A stretch of DNA of 64,000 bases from a virus. Positions 34,593-41,923 of the stretch are shown here, piece after piece. The position numbers were made by a program, and so were the translations under genes. Below the pieces are notes generated by a model. The model saw nothing but the letters and a program-made list of their open reading frames with translations. It ran no database searches and had not been told where the DNA came from. Every line of letters begins with the position of its first letter. Position 1 is the stretch's first letter. Where the stretch lies: positions 62,001 to 126,000 of IMG/VR virus record IMGVR_UViG_3300042505_000752. One strand, given 5' to 3'.

Positions 34593-34711
34593 GCATATTG
34601 AGCATCTTTTTTTAAAAAAGTTGCGCGACTGTAACATTCGCTGTTTGTTTTGGTGTAATGTATTGACGCGGGGAATGTTTCGCCCCCTTATATTCACCGC
34701 ACGGTTGAGGC

Positions 34712-34752
34712 GGTGGAGGTTAACGGTTCGTGTTTGTTCATTAACCTCCACC
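34712..34752. repeat. perfect 12-bp inverted repeat
   Basis: GGTGGAGGTTAA and TTAACCTCCACC separated by 17 bases, ten bases beyond the stop of the minus-strand DUF1599 gene. No T-run follows on the minus strand, so it is not a plain intrinsic terminator. Confidence 0.7.
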
Positions 34753-34761
34753 GACTCCCGC

Positions 34762-35232
34762 TTAAACGATTGGGAGATTGAACTCTCGTCGTTCCACCAT
34801 GATGCCGAGAGCGCAGTAGTTCACTAGATCCAAGAATGTATCTTGCATTGCTTCGTGATTGGGCTGTCTTCCGTCACCGTCAAGATTTTCTAAGCGTGCC
34901 ACTTTGTCGTGGATGCGTACTAGTAATCCTTGTCGTCCAAAGCGAGTGATTGCTTCAGGACCGTAATCTTTTTGTTTTGATACAAGAATATTTACACATT
35001 CTTTTTTATTTAGATTTAGTTCTCTTAATCGTGCAACTTCAATTGCTTCTGCACCAATCTGTGAGAAGAACACACAGGCTTGGATGTTTCCACCTCGTCG
35101 GTCGTAGAGTGATTCAATAAACCCATCTAGATACTTGCGTATCATTGCTGGTGATTTATCTTTCCTCTTTAATACGAGTGAGAAGATGGCATCAATTGCT
35201 GACTCTGCTGATTCGTTCCATGTTTGTGGCAT
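34762..35232 (-). CDS. DUF1599/Nmad1-like phage protein
   Basis: 156 residues. Contains ILVSKQKDYGPEAITRFGRQGLLVRIHDKVARLENL, the conserved core of DUF1599 (nucleotide-modification-associated domain 1), found in many phages, usually beside thymidylate- or nucleotide-metabolism genes; its biochemical role is not settled. The preceding helix-rich region is not conserved. The 5' leader contains the dispersed ACGGTGGTG repeat. Confidence 0.8.
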   Translation of the reverse strand: MPQTWNESAESAIDAIFSLVLKRKDKSPAMIRKYLDGFIESLYDRRGGNIQACVFFSQIGAEAIEVARLRELNLNKKECVNILVSKQKDYGPEAITRFGRQGLLVRIHDKVARLENLDGDGRQPNHEAMQDTFLDLVNYCALGIMVERREFNLPIV

Positions 35233-35257
35233 GAATCTATTTTTATCACAGAGTCAT

Positions 35258-35268
35258 ACACCACCGTC
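35258..35268 (-). repeat. dispersed GACGGTGGTGTATGA repeat copy
   Basis: In the leader of the DUF1599 gene, preceded on the minus strand by ATCTCAACAAAC, shared with the copy at 35812. Confidence 0.65.
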
Positions 35269-35279
35269 GTTTGTTGAGA

Positions 35280-35510
35280 TCAGCCCTGCCAGATTTTTTG
35301 GTATGACAGTGGCCACTGAGCGACTGGTTCGCATCCCTTGTCAAAGTGATCCTTGAGTGCTTCGTCGGTACCGCACGCGGAGCAGATCTCCGTCTTGTTG
35401 TCCGCTCGCGAGATTGCGCCAGGGTATGCGCCTGGTGTGTCGTTGTTTGGAATGTGATTAACCACACAGCGCGGACAGATCTTGTGAATTGCTTTAGTCT
35501 TAGTATTCAT
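35280..35510 (-). CDS. zinc-ribbon protein of a common phage family
   Basis: 76 residues. ICPRC...ICSACGTDEALKDHF gives two C-x2-C pairs; PGAYPGAISRADNKTEICSACGTDEAL is a pattern common in actinophage proteins of unknown function. Ends with TGA directly followed by the dispersed repeat that leads into the next minus-strand gene. Confidence 0.78.
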   Translation of the reverse strand: MNTKTKAIHKICPRCVVNHIPNNDTPGAYPGAISRADNKTEICSACGTDEALKDHFDKGCEPVAQWPLSYQKIWQG

Positions 35511-35550
35511 TTTTACTCCTAGTTAGTAGATGATTTATTAGATAAGTTTA

Positions 35551-35838
35551 TCAAGAATCTTCAAAATCGTCAATGATCATTTCAAACTTCAGTGATGTTA
35601 AGTACGCAATCACTGTGTCGGTTAGACATATCCAGAGTTCTTGATCCTCAAGGATCTGCTCTCCTAATATTTCTAAATCCAAATCAGTGAGTTCATACAC
35701 AAAGTCGTACAGACTGTTGGGCATCACGGGTTCAAGATTGTCATTGACAATGCTTCTGATTAATTGTGGGGATAGAACAAGCACATTAAACGGTGGCTTC
35801 TGATTCCTCTTCCACCACCGTCGCTTGTTGAGATTCAC
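35551..35838 (-). CDS. unknown small protein
   Basis: 95 residues from GTG overlapping the previous stop (GTGA). A basic start (NKRRWWKRNQK), itself encoded by the dispersed repeat, is followed by an acidic helical body (LTDLDLEILGEQILEDQELWICLTD). No family recognised. Confidence 0.65.
   Translation of the reverse strand: MNLNKRRWWKRNQKPPFNVLVLSPQLIRSIVNDNLEPVMPNSLYDFVYELTDLDLEILGEQILEDQELWICLTDTVIAYLTSLKFEMIIDDFEDS
35812..35822 (-). repeat. dispersed GACGGTGGTGGAAGA repeat copy
   Basis: Encodes residues 5-9 of the 95-aa protein; same extended flank (ATCTCAACAAGC) as the 35258 copy. Confidence 0.65.
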
Positions 35839-36113
35839 CCTTCTCCGACCCAGCGGGCGAAGATGTCATAACGCTGTTTGCCGTCTTCCGATTGGATGTA
35901 TCGGCAAGTTGTTTCAATGCCGGGGTAAGCAATCTTCAGTCGTGTTGAGAATGTTGGCGACGATGCTCGCTTGAACACTGCCCATGACTTCGGCTTTTGC
36001 TTCAGTTCCTCCACGAATGGGAGATACTTCTTCATTGACTTCTCTGATGTGTCTTTCTTTTCTGTGCTCTTGCTGTGGGAAGGCTTTGGGTCTTCCCATT
36101 GAATGTCAATCAT
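35835..36113 (-). CDS. unknown small protein
   Basis: 92 residues from ATG 36113, which overlaps the upstream stop (ATGA) and follows AAGGAA; this fits better than the GTG/ATG further upstream. Charged N-terminal half with a predicted disordered Ser/Lys stretch, then ASSPTFSTRLKIAYPGIETTCRYIQ. No known family. Confidence 0.65.
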   Translation of the reverse strand: MIDIQWEDPKPSHSKSTEKKDTSEKSMKKYLPFVEELKQKPKSWAVFKRASSPTFSTRLKIAYPGIETTCRYIQSEDGKQRYDIFARWVGEG

Positions 36114-36298
36114 TTCCTTGTTTCCTTGTTCTGTGTAACCCCCATTAACCATGGGGTGTATTGGCTTGCGTACATTGACGCTTCAAAGAATGTTCTGAAG
36201 CGTCTCACTGTATCGTTATAAGGAAAGTCTACACACCAATTGCGTGTGTCGCTATCCTGCTGAGTGATTTCTTCGTAGTAAATCGTAACCTTTCTCAC
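36110..36298 (-). CDS. unknown small protein
   Basis: 62 residues, GTG start overlapping the upstream stop. Aromatic-rich (YYEE, RNWCVDFPYND, FRTFFEASMYASQYTPW). Part of a four-gene coupled run (36750 to 35551), so co-expressed with its neighbours. Function unknown. Confidence 0.65.
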   Translation of the reverse strand: MRKVTIYYEEITQQDSDTRNWCVDFPYNDTVRRFRTFFEASMYASQYTPWLMGVTQNKETRK

Positions 36299-36750
36299 TT
36301 CACCCCTCTTCCCTTAAACCTGTCGTGGGCTTCACGGATACCTTCCATGAATGAGAGATTGTAGGTTTCCCATAAATCGTCATCGCTCAAAATCCAACTA
36401 CCTGTCTCTTGGAGTTCTTCGTCAGTTGCGATACCAGCAACCCACAGGAGTGCGTCCTTGGTATCGGGGAATAAATCATAAGCACCAATGCCAATCACTT
36501 CCCGTGCGTTCTCACGAAGCGCAGAGGGAGAGAACAGCATGGCATTGCCGTAGGTGACATCTGCTGGTACAGATGTGTTGACAGGGCGACCGAGCCGTTC
36601 GGCAAGTTCGCACATAACACCATCGTCAAAGTAGTCGTCGCCAGTAATGCGAGCCTCGTCGTGGTCGTCAAGGTCGTCCATATCTATGATGACGCATTCG
36701 CTAGCGTCAATGATTGTCTCAGTTCCTAAGTGAACAATAAACTTTGCCAT
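36295..36750 (-). CDS. unknown acidic protein, first gene of a coupled minus-strand unit
   Basis: 151 residues using ATG 36750 (MAKFIVHLGTETIIDASECVIIDMDDLDDHDE), preceded by AAAGGA. Strongly acidic in the first third. It has its own promoter with a hairpin. The later part (FSPSALRENAREVIGIGAYDLFPDTKDALLWVAG) is helical. Family not recognised; similar to many small early proteins of actinophages. Confidence 0.7.
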   Translation of the reverse strand: MAKFIVHLGTETIIDASECVIIDMDDLDDHDEARITGDDYFDDGVMCELAERLGRPVNTSVPADVTYGNAMLFSPSALRENAREVIGIGAYDLFPDTKDALLWVAGIATDEELQETGSWILSDDDLWETYNLSFMEGIREAHDRFKGRGVK

Positions 36751-36784
36751 AAGTAATCCTTTGTTAGTAGTTGCGTGTGTAATC

Positions 36785-36813
36785 ATTATAGCAGGGTTAT
36801 GTAGATTACACAA
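36785..36813 (-). promoter_or_regulatory. promoter for the gene at 36750
   Basis: -35 TTGTGT, 17-bp spacer, -10 TATAAT. The spacer and flanks form a hairpin (GCAGGGTT/AACCCTGC, 36791-36819), so it is one of the terminator-promoter composites. Confidence 0.75.
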
Positions 36814-36831
36814 CCCTGCTACTTAGATTTA

Positions 36832-37527
36832 TCAGATTATTTGTTCTGCTCGCTCTTTCATTTTATCTAGAGCGTCTTCAAAGAAGTTGTAAAACTTCTC
36901 ATAACCGTCATCGTCATCAAGAATATCGCCCGATGGTGATGGCTCTTCGCATTCGTCAAACAAGACCCAGCCATTAGTGACGACGATATGACCGACATAT
37001 CCCATTCCAGTTTCGCTGTACGAAACACGGAAAACTAAATGAGGATACATCTCAGAGATTTTGACTAGGAAGCCGTTTGAGAATGGACTCCAAGCAGTCT
37101 GGTAGTAAAACTCCAACTGTCCACTTGGCGTAGCACTTCCTATGGGTGCGTTTGTAATTTCTGTATCGTAGTCGCCCCACTTAGTTCCCCAGTTGCTATT
37201 TGCCCAGTCGTACCAGTTGCTATAACCAGTCTCGGCTAGAGACTTCTGCCCAGCCTCATACTTCTCCACAGTGTCCTTGACTAGGTGGTCGTACCATTCC
37301 TGAGTCATCTTGCCATCGTCCAGCATGACCTTCCAATTTGGGTGAGGTTCAGGGGATGTTGGGGTTGGTGACTGCGTGCCATCTAGAGCACTAGGCATTG
37401 GGACTAGTGAGGCAATTTTGACAATTCGGTTGCCATCCTTATCGGTAGATTGGATATCGTTCCAAAAACGAGATAGTAGGGCATTGTCGCCCTGAACAAT
37501 CATAGTATTTTCGCAATGGTTAGGCAT
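36832..37527 (-). CDS. Api92-like/DUF1281 ferredoxin-fold protein
   Basis: 231 residues. Begins MPNHCENTMIVQG, the hallmark of Api92-like phage proteins, and contains NWGTKWGDYDTEI and TAWSPFSNGFLVKISEMYPHLVFRVSYSETGMGYVG, the conserved core of the YubB ferredoxin-like fold. Function of the family is not established. Own strong promoter (TTGACA-17-TATACT). Confidence 0.85.
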   Translation of the reverse strand: MPNHCENTMIVQGDNALLSRFWNDIQSTDKDGNRIVKIASLVPMPSALDGTQSPTPTSPEPHPNWKVMLDDGKMTQEWYDHLVKDTVEKYEAGQKSLAETGYSNWYDWANSNWGTKWGDYDTEITNAPIGSATPSGQLEFYYQTAWSPFSNGFLVKISEMYPHLVFRVSYSETGMGYVGHIVVTNGWVLFDECEEPSPSGDILDDDDGYEKFYNFFEDALDKMKERAEQII

Positions 37528-37559
37528 TGTGTGTCCTTTCGGTAGTAGTTGATTGTATA

Positions 37560-37588
37560 AGTATACACGGTATTTTGTGTAATGTCAA
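37560..37588 (-). promoter_or_regulatory. strong promoter for the Api92-like gene
   Basis: Consensus -35 TTGACA, 17-bp spacer with TTACAC, -10 TATACT; leader ACTACTACCGAAAGGA before ATG 37527. Confidence 0.85.
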
Positions 37589-37881
37589 CACGCAGAGTTA
37601 ATAAAATCCTGAGCGAGGACACTAAAATCTTTATTGTCGTGCTTGAAAAATCTTTCCCAATCGCTATCGCCACAAGCAAGCAATACAGCAAGCCCTGCTA
37701 GAGCAACGGGAAGCGAGTCATATGTTTCGGTGTAATCGTTGGCAACGAAGTCTGTCCACCAAAGCGAATACTTGCCATCGTTCTCGTGGAGTTCTATGCC
37801 GATATGGTACTTGTCCACGATGAATGAGTAGAGGGAAATACCGTTCTCATTGTCTGTGCTGAAATCTTTGAAAATCTTCAT
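37585..37881 (-). CDS. unknown small protein
   Basis: 98 residues. Alternating beta-type segments with many aromatics (YSLWWTDFVANDYTETYDSLPVALAGLAVLLAC). The start overlaps the upstream stop (ATGA), so it is co-translated with the 103-aa protein. No family recognised. Confidence 0.65.
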   Translation of the reverse strand: MKIFKDFSTDNENGISLYSFIVDKYHIGIELHENDGKYSLWWTDFVANDYTETYDSLPVALAGLAVLLACGDSDWERFFKHDNKDFSVLAQDFINSAC

Positions 37882-38189
37882 TTGTAGTTTCTCCTTAGTG
37901 AGTTAGTACGGCTTTTTGCGTCCATTGCTTCTTTGCCCCACAGACTGTGGAGTGTGTAATGTTGGATAAGTAACCCAACAGCCTTCCAGATATCCTCTGC
38001 TGTCCATTCACTGTCGTCGCCCATGTCAGGGTTATCAAAGTCAATGTCGTAGATAAATCCATCTAAAGCAACTTCAGGAGTGCTGAGAAGCGTGTAGTAG
38101 TGCTCGTCAATAATCTCAGCGAGTTCGTGAATTGCCCGACTTTCGTTGGCAAGTTCTTCCATCTCTGCGTGCTGTTCCCATGAAATCAT
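37878..38189 (-). CDS. unknown acidic helical protein
   Basis: 103 residues, first of a two-gene unit with its own promoter. Acidic helices (EELANESRAIHELAEIIDEHYYTLL, SEWTAEDIWKAVGLLIQHYTLHSLWGKEA). Unknown function. Confidence 0.65.
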   Translation of the reverse strand: MISWEQHAEMEELANESRAIHELAEIIDEHYYTLLSTPEVALDGFIYDIDFDNPDMGDDSEWTAEDIWKAVGLLIQHYTLHSLWGKEAMDAKSRTNSLRRNYK

Positions 38190-38221
38190 TACTGTGTCCT
38201 TTCGTAGTAGGTATAGGTGTA

Positions 38222-38250
38222 AGTATACACGCTGAGAAGCAATAAAGCAA
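38222..38250 (-). promoter_or_regulatory. promoter for the 38189 gene
   Basis: -35 TTGCTT, 17-bp spacer, -10 TATACT; leader ACCTACTACGAAAGGA. Flanked by a TTTACACGCTG/CAGCGTGTA inverted repeat. Confidence 0.78.
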
Positions 38251-38275
38251 CCCAGCGTGTAAACTTTTTAAAAAA

Positions 38276-38740
38276 TCACCAAGATGATGAGTAGTTAAAC
38301 TCCCAGTCTTCGGGGAGTGTCAGTAACTTCCCAATAGCGTCGGCGGTATATTGGACATTGCCCATATACCACTCGTCGTATTCCGTGCCCCCAAAGAAAA
38401 AGCCCTCTTGGACTGGCAGGAGTTCGCTAGCGAGAGAGTTGTCAGCGAGAACCTTTTTACAAATGTCCACGAGTTCCGTTAGTTGGTCTCGTGATACATA
38501 GGAAGTCTGACAGTTGTCTAAACCGTCTTGACAGTTCTTGACGAACCAGCCGTGAACGGCATTAGCCTTTCGCCAGTAGGCAACCTTCACTTCAATAGAA
38601 GCAGATGGACAATCGTCGCTAACGAAATCGCCAATCTTGGAAAGTTCCATAAGTGACTGATAGAGAGCATTACTCTCAGGTGTGCTCCACTTCGTTCCCG
38701 AAGCGTATTTGCGTGCGTATAAAAATTGGTCAAGTCCCAT
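38276..38740 (-). CDS. conserved phage protein (MGLDxFLYARKY family)
   Basis: 154 residues. Starts MGLDQFLYARKY and contains VAYWRKANAVHGWFVKNCQDG and FFFGGTEYDEWY, patterns that recur in many unrelated phages; function is not known. Probably an early, host-interaction protein. Promoter with hairpin upstream. Confidence 0.8.
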   Translation of the reverse strand: MGLDQFLYARKYASGTKWSTPESNALYQSLMELSKIGDFVSDDCPSASIEVKVAYWRKANAVHGWFVKNCQDGLDNCQTSYVSRDQLTELVDICKKVLADNSLASELLPVQEGFFFGGTEYDEWYMGNVQYTADAIGKLLTLPEDWEFNYSSSW

Positions 38741-38775
38741 TGTTGTGTCCTTTGTTGGTAGTTGTGTGTGTAACC

Positions 38776-38804
38776 ATTATACAGTATCTGTAGGGGTTTC
38801 GCAA
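38776..38804 (-). promoter_or_regulatory. promoter for the 38740 gene, hairpin-fused
   Basis: -10 TATAAT with -35 TTGCGA at 17 bp; the -35 region lies inside a hairpin (TGTAGGGGTT-NNN-AACCCCTACA, about 38788-38813) that likely ends the upstream transcript. Confidence 0.65.
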
Positions 38805-38822
38805 CCCCTACAGACAGATTTA

Positions 38823-39134
38823 TCAGAGCGACCGAAAGTAATAGCCATCTGTTTCCCAAAAGTCGCCACCTTGGAATAGGTCATGGGCATACTTGGCGAA
38901 ATCAAAGTATCGCCAAACTCGCTCGTGAATGCCATCCATAAAGCAACTCTCGTAAGCATGGAACTCTCCGAACTCTTTATGCGAGCCGAAGTACCCATAA
39001 TAGGAGTCGGTATAGTCACTGATTTCGCCCTCTGCGTCCTCGGCAGAAATATGGTAGTTGAGGCAGAACTCAGTGAATGAATTAGCATCTAAGCCGTTGT
39101 CTTGGGCAATGCTTTCGTAAGTAATGGTGTCCAT
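38823..39134 (-). CDS. ArdA-like antirestriction protein, short
   Basis: 103 residues. SYYGYFGSHKEFGEFHAYESCFMDGIHERVWRYFDFAKYAHDLFQGGDFWET resembles the C-terminal half of ArdA DNA-mimic proteins (FxSxxEFA ... YFDYExYAxDL). Very acidic (over 20 Asp/Glu), consistent with DNA mimicry that blocks type I restriction enzymes. Shorter than full ArdA (about 165 aa), so possibly a minimal version. Confidence 0.7.
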   Translation of the reverse strand: MDTITYESIAQDNGLDANSFTEFCLNYHISAEDAEGEISDYTDSYYGYFGSHKEFGEFHAYESCFMDGIHERVWRYFDFAKYAHDLFQGGDFWETDGYYFRSL

Positions 39135-39162
39135 AGTAATCCCTTCGTAGTGGTGTTAGATA

Positions 39163-39191
39163 AGTATAGCAGGTCTGTGTAACAATTACAA
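39163..39191 (-). promoter_or_regulatory. promoter for the ArdA-like gene
   Basis: -35 TTGTAA, 17-bp spacer with TTACAC, -10 TATACT. Confidence 0.8.
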
Positions 39192-39212
39192 CCTTATTAT
39201 TAGATTTCTTTC

Positions 39213-39509
39213 TCAGAGCCGACCACCGTAGTCTCGCTCGTTGTAGTAGCGATTTTCCCACTGTGCTTGCTTTTCAGCATCAGAGATTTCGGTTTCCAAC
39301 TCTTCAAAGATTTTCTTCATTGCTCCAATGACGAGTGAGTGGATATCGGCAACGGTGCCGTGGTTTTTAATTCCGATACCGACATTCTGTGCTTCTCGCA
39401 CTTCGTCGTACCAATTGAAAAGTGCTTGCCACTCTCCGATATTGCGAGCGTCGTATTCATCAGCAATAAGTTGCTTGATGACTTCCGTAAAGTTAGTGGT
39501 GGTTTCCAT
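39213..39509 (-). CDS. unknown helical protein
   Basis: 98 residues; start after GGAAAAGGACAACT. Helical throughout (EVIKQLIADEYDARNIGEWQALFNWYDEVREA...AMKKIFEELETEISDAEKQAQWENRYYNERD). Two tandem promoters of the family lie upstream. Unknown function. Confidence 0.65.
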   Translation of the reverse strand: METTTNFTEVIKQLIADEYDARNIGEWQALFNWYDEVREAQNVGIGIKNHGTVADIHSLVIGAMKKIFEELETEISDAEKQAQWENRYYNERDYGGRL

Positions 39510-39544
39510 AGTTGTCCTTTTCCGTAGTAGTGGCTTACCAGATA

Positions 39545-39573
39545 AGTATAGCAGATATGTGTAACAATTACAA
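39545..39573 (-). promoter_or_regulatory. promoter for the 39509 gene
   Basis: -35 TTGTAA, 17-bp spacer with TTACAC, -10 TATACT. Confidence 0.8.
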
Positions 39574-39624
39574 CATCTAAATAGATATTTATTAGATTTT
39601 TTTTGCGCCGTAACTTATAGGACA

Positions 39625-39653
39625 AGTATAGCAGATGAGTGTAACAATTACAA
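39625..39653 (-). promoter_or_regulatory. second, upstream promoter for the 39509 gene
   Basis: Near-identical to the one 80 bases downstream (TTGTAA-17-TATACT, TTACAC in spacer), but no gene or leader consensus lies between them; perhaps the remnant of a lost gene cassette. Confidence 0.75.
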
Positions 39654-39670
39654 CCTATTTATAGATAAAG

Positions 39671-39691
39671 TTATCCACAGACTTATCCACA
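39671..39691. repeat. two perfect DnaA boxes
   Basis: TTATCCACA at 39671-39679 and 39683-39691, in the divergent region between 39509 and 39840. Confidence 0.75.
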
Positions 39692-39711
39692 GGCAAAAAA
39701 TAGGGGGTCAT

Positions 39712-39722
39712 CCGCCACCGTA
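39712..39722 (-). repeat. dispersed ACGGTGGCGGATGA repeat copy
   Basis: One copy of the polar 14-bp repeat, in a non-coding divergent region. Confidence 0.7.
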
Positions 39723-39779
39723 CGAAAAAGAGACACACAGTCCCGTGCCCCAAATCGGGGAGCGGGGCTATCAACCTTA

Positions 39780-39796
39780 TTGACAAATTCTGTCAA
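39780..39796. promoter_or_regulatory. operator-like palindrome TTGACA-N5-TGTCAA
   Basis: Perfect 6-bp inverted repeat between two inverted CGGGGCTA/TAGCCCCG motifs (39765-39816), 44 bases before the 39840 start; probably binds a regulator of the helicase-associated-domain gene. Confidence 0.5.
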
Positions 39797-39839
39797 TACT
39801 TGCAAGCATTAGCCCCGCAACCGAACTAATGTTCGTAGC

Positions 39840-40205
39840 ATGATCAACCAGAATAAGTGGACAACCCACATCACAGCACTCCGCTCATATGCGGAACGAA
39901 CAGGAACTACACGAGTGCCTCGGACTCATGTAGAAAATACAGAGACAGGTGAAGTACGACTCGGCGCTTGGGTGTCGTATGTTCGTCACCGCCAGCGCAA
40001 GGGACACTTGTCCGATACACAAATTCAGGAACTTTCGTCGCTCCCAAATTGGCACTACGAACCACTGCCCGCAGGACGGACAGGCGACACTGCTCGTGAC
40101 ACCATGATTCAAGCGAGGGCGGAAGATGGCGCACGAGTTCGTGAACTATCACAAGAGTTTGGTCTTACTCGCCAGCGGATTCATCAGATCATCTCATCTA
40201 AGTGA
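39840..40205 (+). CDS. helicase-associated-domain protein with helix-turn-helix
   Basis: 121 residues. First 75 residues (WTTHITALRSYAERTGTTRVPRTHVE...RLGAWVSYVRHRQRKGHLSDTQIQELSSLPNW) match the helicase-associated (HA) domain repeat seen in actinobacterial proteins; the end (ARVRELSQEFGLTRQRIHQIISS) is a sigma-region-4-like helix-turn-helix. Probably a DNA-binding regulator. Translationally coupled to the next gene (GTGA). Confidence 0.8.
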   Translation: MINQNKWTTHITALRSYAERTGTTRVPRTHVENTETGEVRLGAWVSYVRHRQRKGHLSDTQIQELSSLPNWHYEPLPAGRTGDTARDTMIQARAEDGARVRELSQEFGLTRQRIHQIISSK

Positions 40206-40486
40206 ACAAGATGAACGAGTCGTATGCCGAGTGGCAGAGAGAGTTTAGGAAGTCACAAACGATTCCTAAGAATGAGAAAGCGAAACCAAAAGGCTTCGTG
40301 CTTTTTGTTGCCATGATCTTTTACTCACTGATCGTGACTGTTGTCTTTTTCTTTGTTGTCAGCATTGCCCTACGCATTGCAGGGTGGTCAGACTTCCTGT
40401 CTGCTCGTCAAGTGTTCGGACTTTGTTTTGGCATCTCATCACTAAGAGGACTAGACAGAGTTTTCTACGGTAGTAATCCTTTTTAG
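40202..40486 (+). CDS. small membrane protein
   Basis: 94 residues from GTG overlapping the previous stop; a second in-frame ATG lies three codons on. Lys-rich N-terminus, then a hydrophobic segment (GFVLFVAMIFYSLIVTVVFFFVVSIALRIAGW). The C-terminal SARQVFGLCFGISSLRGLDRVFYG is weakly hydrophobic. Unknown function. Confidence 0.7.
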   Translation: MNKMNESYAEWQREFRKSQTIPKNEKAKPKGFVLFVAMIFYSLIVTVVFFFVVSIALRIAGWSDFLSARQVFGLCFGISSLRGLDRVFYGSNPF

Positions 40487-40493
40487 ATATAGC

Positions 40494-40528
40494 AAAGAGC
40501 GGTAGGTGATAAACACCTACCGCTCTTT
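40494..40528. terminator. bidirectional intrinsic terminator
   Basis: AAAGAGCGGTAGGTG, 5-base loop, CACCTACCGCTCTTTT: a perfect 15-bp stem, with A-run and T-run on the two sides. Sits between convergent genes 40486 (+) and 40573 (-). Confidence 0.95.
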
Positions 40529-40572
40529 TATGAGGCAGAGAGGAAAGGACAAGTAACCCTCTGCTAAGAAAG

Positions 40573-41922
40573 TCAGTCGTCTAAGTTTCGTTCTTTCCAA
40601 AATGACGAGTTCTTGATTTCACCAACAGCGTTAGCCTTGAGTCGCTTACCTTGCTTGACTTGTTTCAATGCCTTGATAGCACCTACAACATCATTAACTT
40701 GGTGAATACTGTGCTTAATAACAAGGTTCGCACACTCGTCAGTCAGGTTGGCAAAGTTATTGTCGCCCTTGCCATCAGTAACATAACCATCGCAAACCCA
40801 AATGAATGGTTCGCCTTGCTTACGCTTGGCTTGTGCGAAACGAATAGCAGGACCATCAACACCGTTACCGCCGTTGCCAGCAGGAACTTTCTCAACAACC
40901 TTGCCTCGTTCTGCCATTACCCAAACATTCGGGATTTCCTCAGAACCAGTTCGGTGAGAGTAACCAATGATTACGCAACCGGGCGCTTCCTCAATGATCT
41001 CCCACAAGTTTTCTGTTTCCAAACGCATTGAACCTGATTGGTCAATAAGAACAACACCGCCTCGTCCCTTGGCACGACGATCAAAAATGCGTCGTTCAGG
41101 GTCTGTCAACATTCGTCCAATGCGACGAGGGTTGCGACCAATGTTAGTAGCAACTCTTTTTCGTCCAAGGTTTCCGTCAACAGCACGAGGCTTTGGAAGT
41201 TCTAATTCAATAAGTCTAGCGAACGCACCAGCGCCTGATTTTGCAATGTTCTTGACATCAGGGATTTCCTCGTTACCAAACTCATCAGGAGTTCCATCGT
41301 TACTCTCAGGCTTTAGCAAACTTTCAAGAAGCCGTGCAATGGGAACAGTCAACTTGTTGAAACCTTGCGGTAGACCATTCTCATCCGCCACCGTGGAAGC
41401 AACAGCAGGTGTTTTTTTCCATATCTTGGCGAGTGCTTTTTGCAATTCTCGTGCTTGCTTCTCAAACTCAGGATTCGTTGTCTTGAGTCCTCGTAAGAAG
41501 TTTGCACCAGCCTTAGTGCCAGCGACAGCAGGAAGGAAACGAACAACTCCGTTCCAATCTCCGTTCTCGCCAATGATTTTTCCTGTCTGCGATTCAGAAC
41601 CGTCTGCTAGTGCGTCAATAGGGAAGCCCTGTTTTGCAACCAACATATTCACACGAAACTCCTCTGCCATCATAAGCAGATCGGTTTCAATTCCTAGTGC
41701 CAGCATTGCTTCAGGATTCGTTGGCGAAACCTTTGCGTGCATGAGTTCGTGAGCACGAACGACACGAGAAGTGTCGTCAGCACCGTACGGTACTCGCATT
41801 TTTGCCGCTCGCATTTCTGTCCATGCGTCGCCTCGCACGGGGTTGCCCTCTTGGACTTCCCACGCACGAGGCTCAATGTCACGCCTGTTGATAAATTCGG
41901 GCATTGCTTTCATGACTTGCAT
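40573..41922 (-). CDS. VWA-domain protein with N-terminal HExxH (CobT/metallopeptidase-like)
   Basis: 449 residues. N-terminal half holds RAHELMHAKVSP (H58, E59, H62), a gluzincin-type zinc motif as found in the putative VWA-metallopeptidase family. C-terminal half holds GGVVLIDQSGSM (about 285-297), a complete MIDAS motif, and later ADGYVTDG. The gene follows the MoxR-like ATPase one base after its stop; in this family the AAA+ protein (MoxR/CobS) and VWA protein (CobT-like) work as a chelatase or remodelling pair. The phage target is unknown. The dispersed repeat occurs inside this gene (41385-41395). Confidence 0.87.
   Translation of the reverse strand: MQVMKAMPEFINRRDIEPRAWEVQEGNPVRGDAWTEMRAAKMRVPYGADDTSRVVRAHELMHAKVSPTNPEAMLALGIETDLLMMAEEFRVNMLVAKQGFPIDALADGSESQTGKIIGENGDWNGVVRFLPAVAGTKAGANFLRGLKTTNPEFEKQARELQKALAKIWKKTPAVASTVADENGLPQGFNKLTVPIARLLESLLKPESNDGTPDEFGNEEIPDVKNIAKSGAGAFARLIELELPKPRAVDGNLGRKRVATNIGRNPRRIGRMLTDPERRIFDRRAKGRGGVVLIDQSGSMRLETENLWEIIEEAPGCVIIGYSHRTGSEEIPNVWVMAERGKVVEKVPAGNGGNGVDGPAIRFAQAKRKQGEPFIWVCDGYVTDGKGDNNFANLTDECANLVIKHSIHQVNDVVGAIKALKQVKQGKRLKANAVGEIKNSSFWKERNLDD
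41385..41395 (-). repeat. dispersed ACGGTGGCGGATGA repeat copy inside the VWA gene
   Basis: Copy of the polar repeat within coding sequence, same orientation as the intergenic ones. Confidence 0.65.
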
Positions 41923-41923
41923 A

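Larger units (their letters stand above)
34258..34761. other. 504-bp region without a convincing gene; two long hairpins
   Basis: Both strands have open frames here, but they lack ribosome sites and family resemblance. It contains two inverted repeats (34361-34399 and 34712-34752), a run of G (34441-34460) and one copy of the one-orientation dispersed repeat (34580). Left part is the leader of the replisome gene, with a possible minus-strand promoter (TTGATA-18-TAGACT). Could hold a regulatory RNA or a replication element. Confidence 0.4.

Noticed and set aside
34712-34752. Possible tRNA, because GGTTCG occurs in the loop of the hairpin
   Set aside because: No acceptor, D- or anticodon-arm pairing can be found; a simple long hairpin only. 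No tRNA gene was recognised anywhere in the window.
34471-34827. 118-codon plus-strand frame next to the DUF1599 gene
   Set aside because: No ribosome site, unlike composition, and it runs into the opposite-strand coding region; considered a chance frame.
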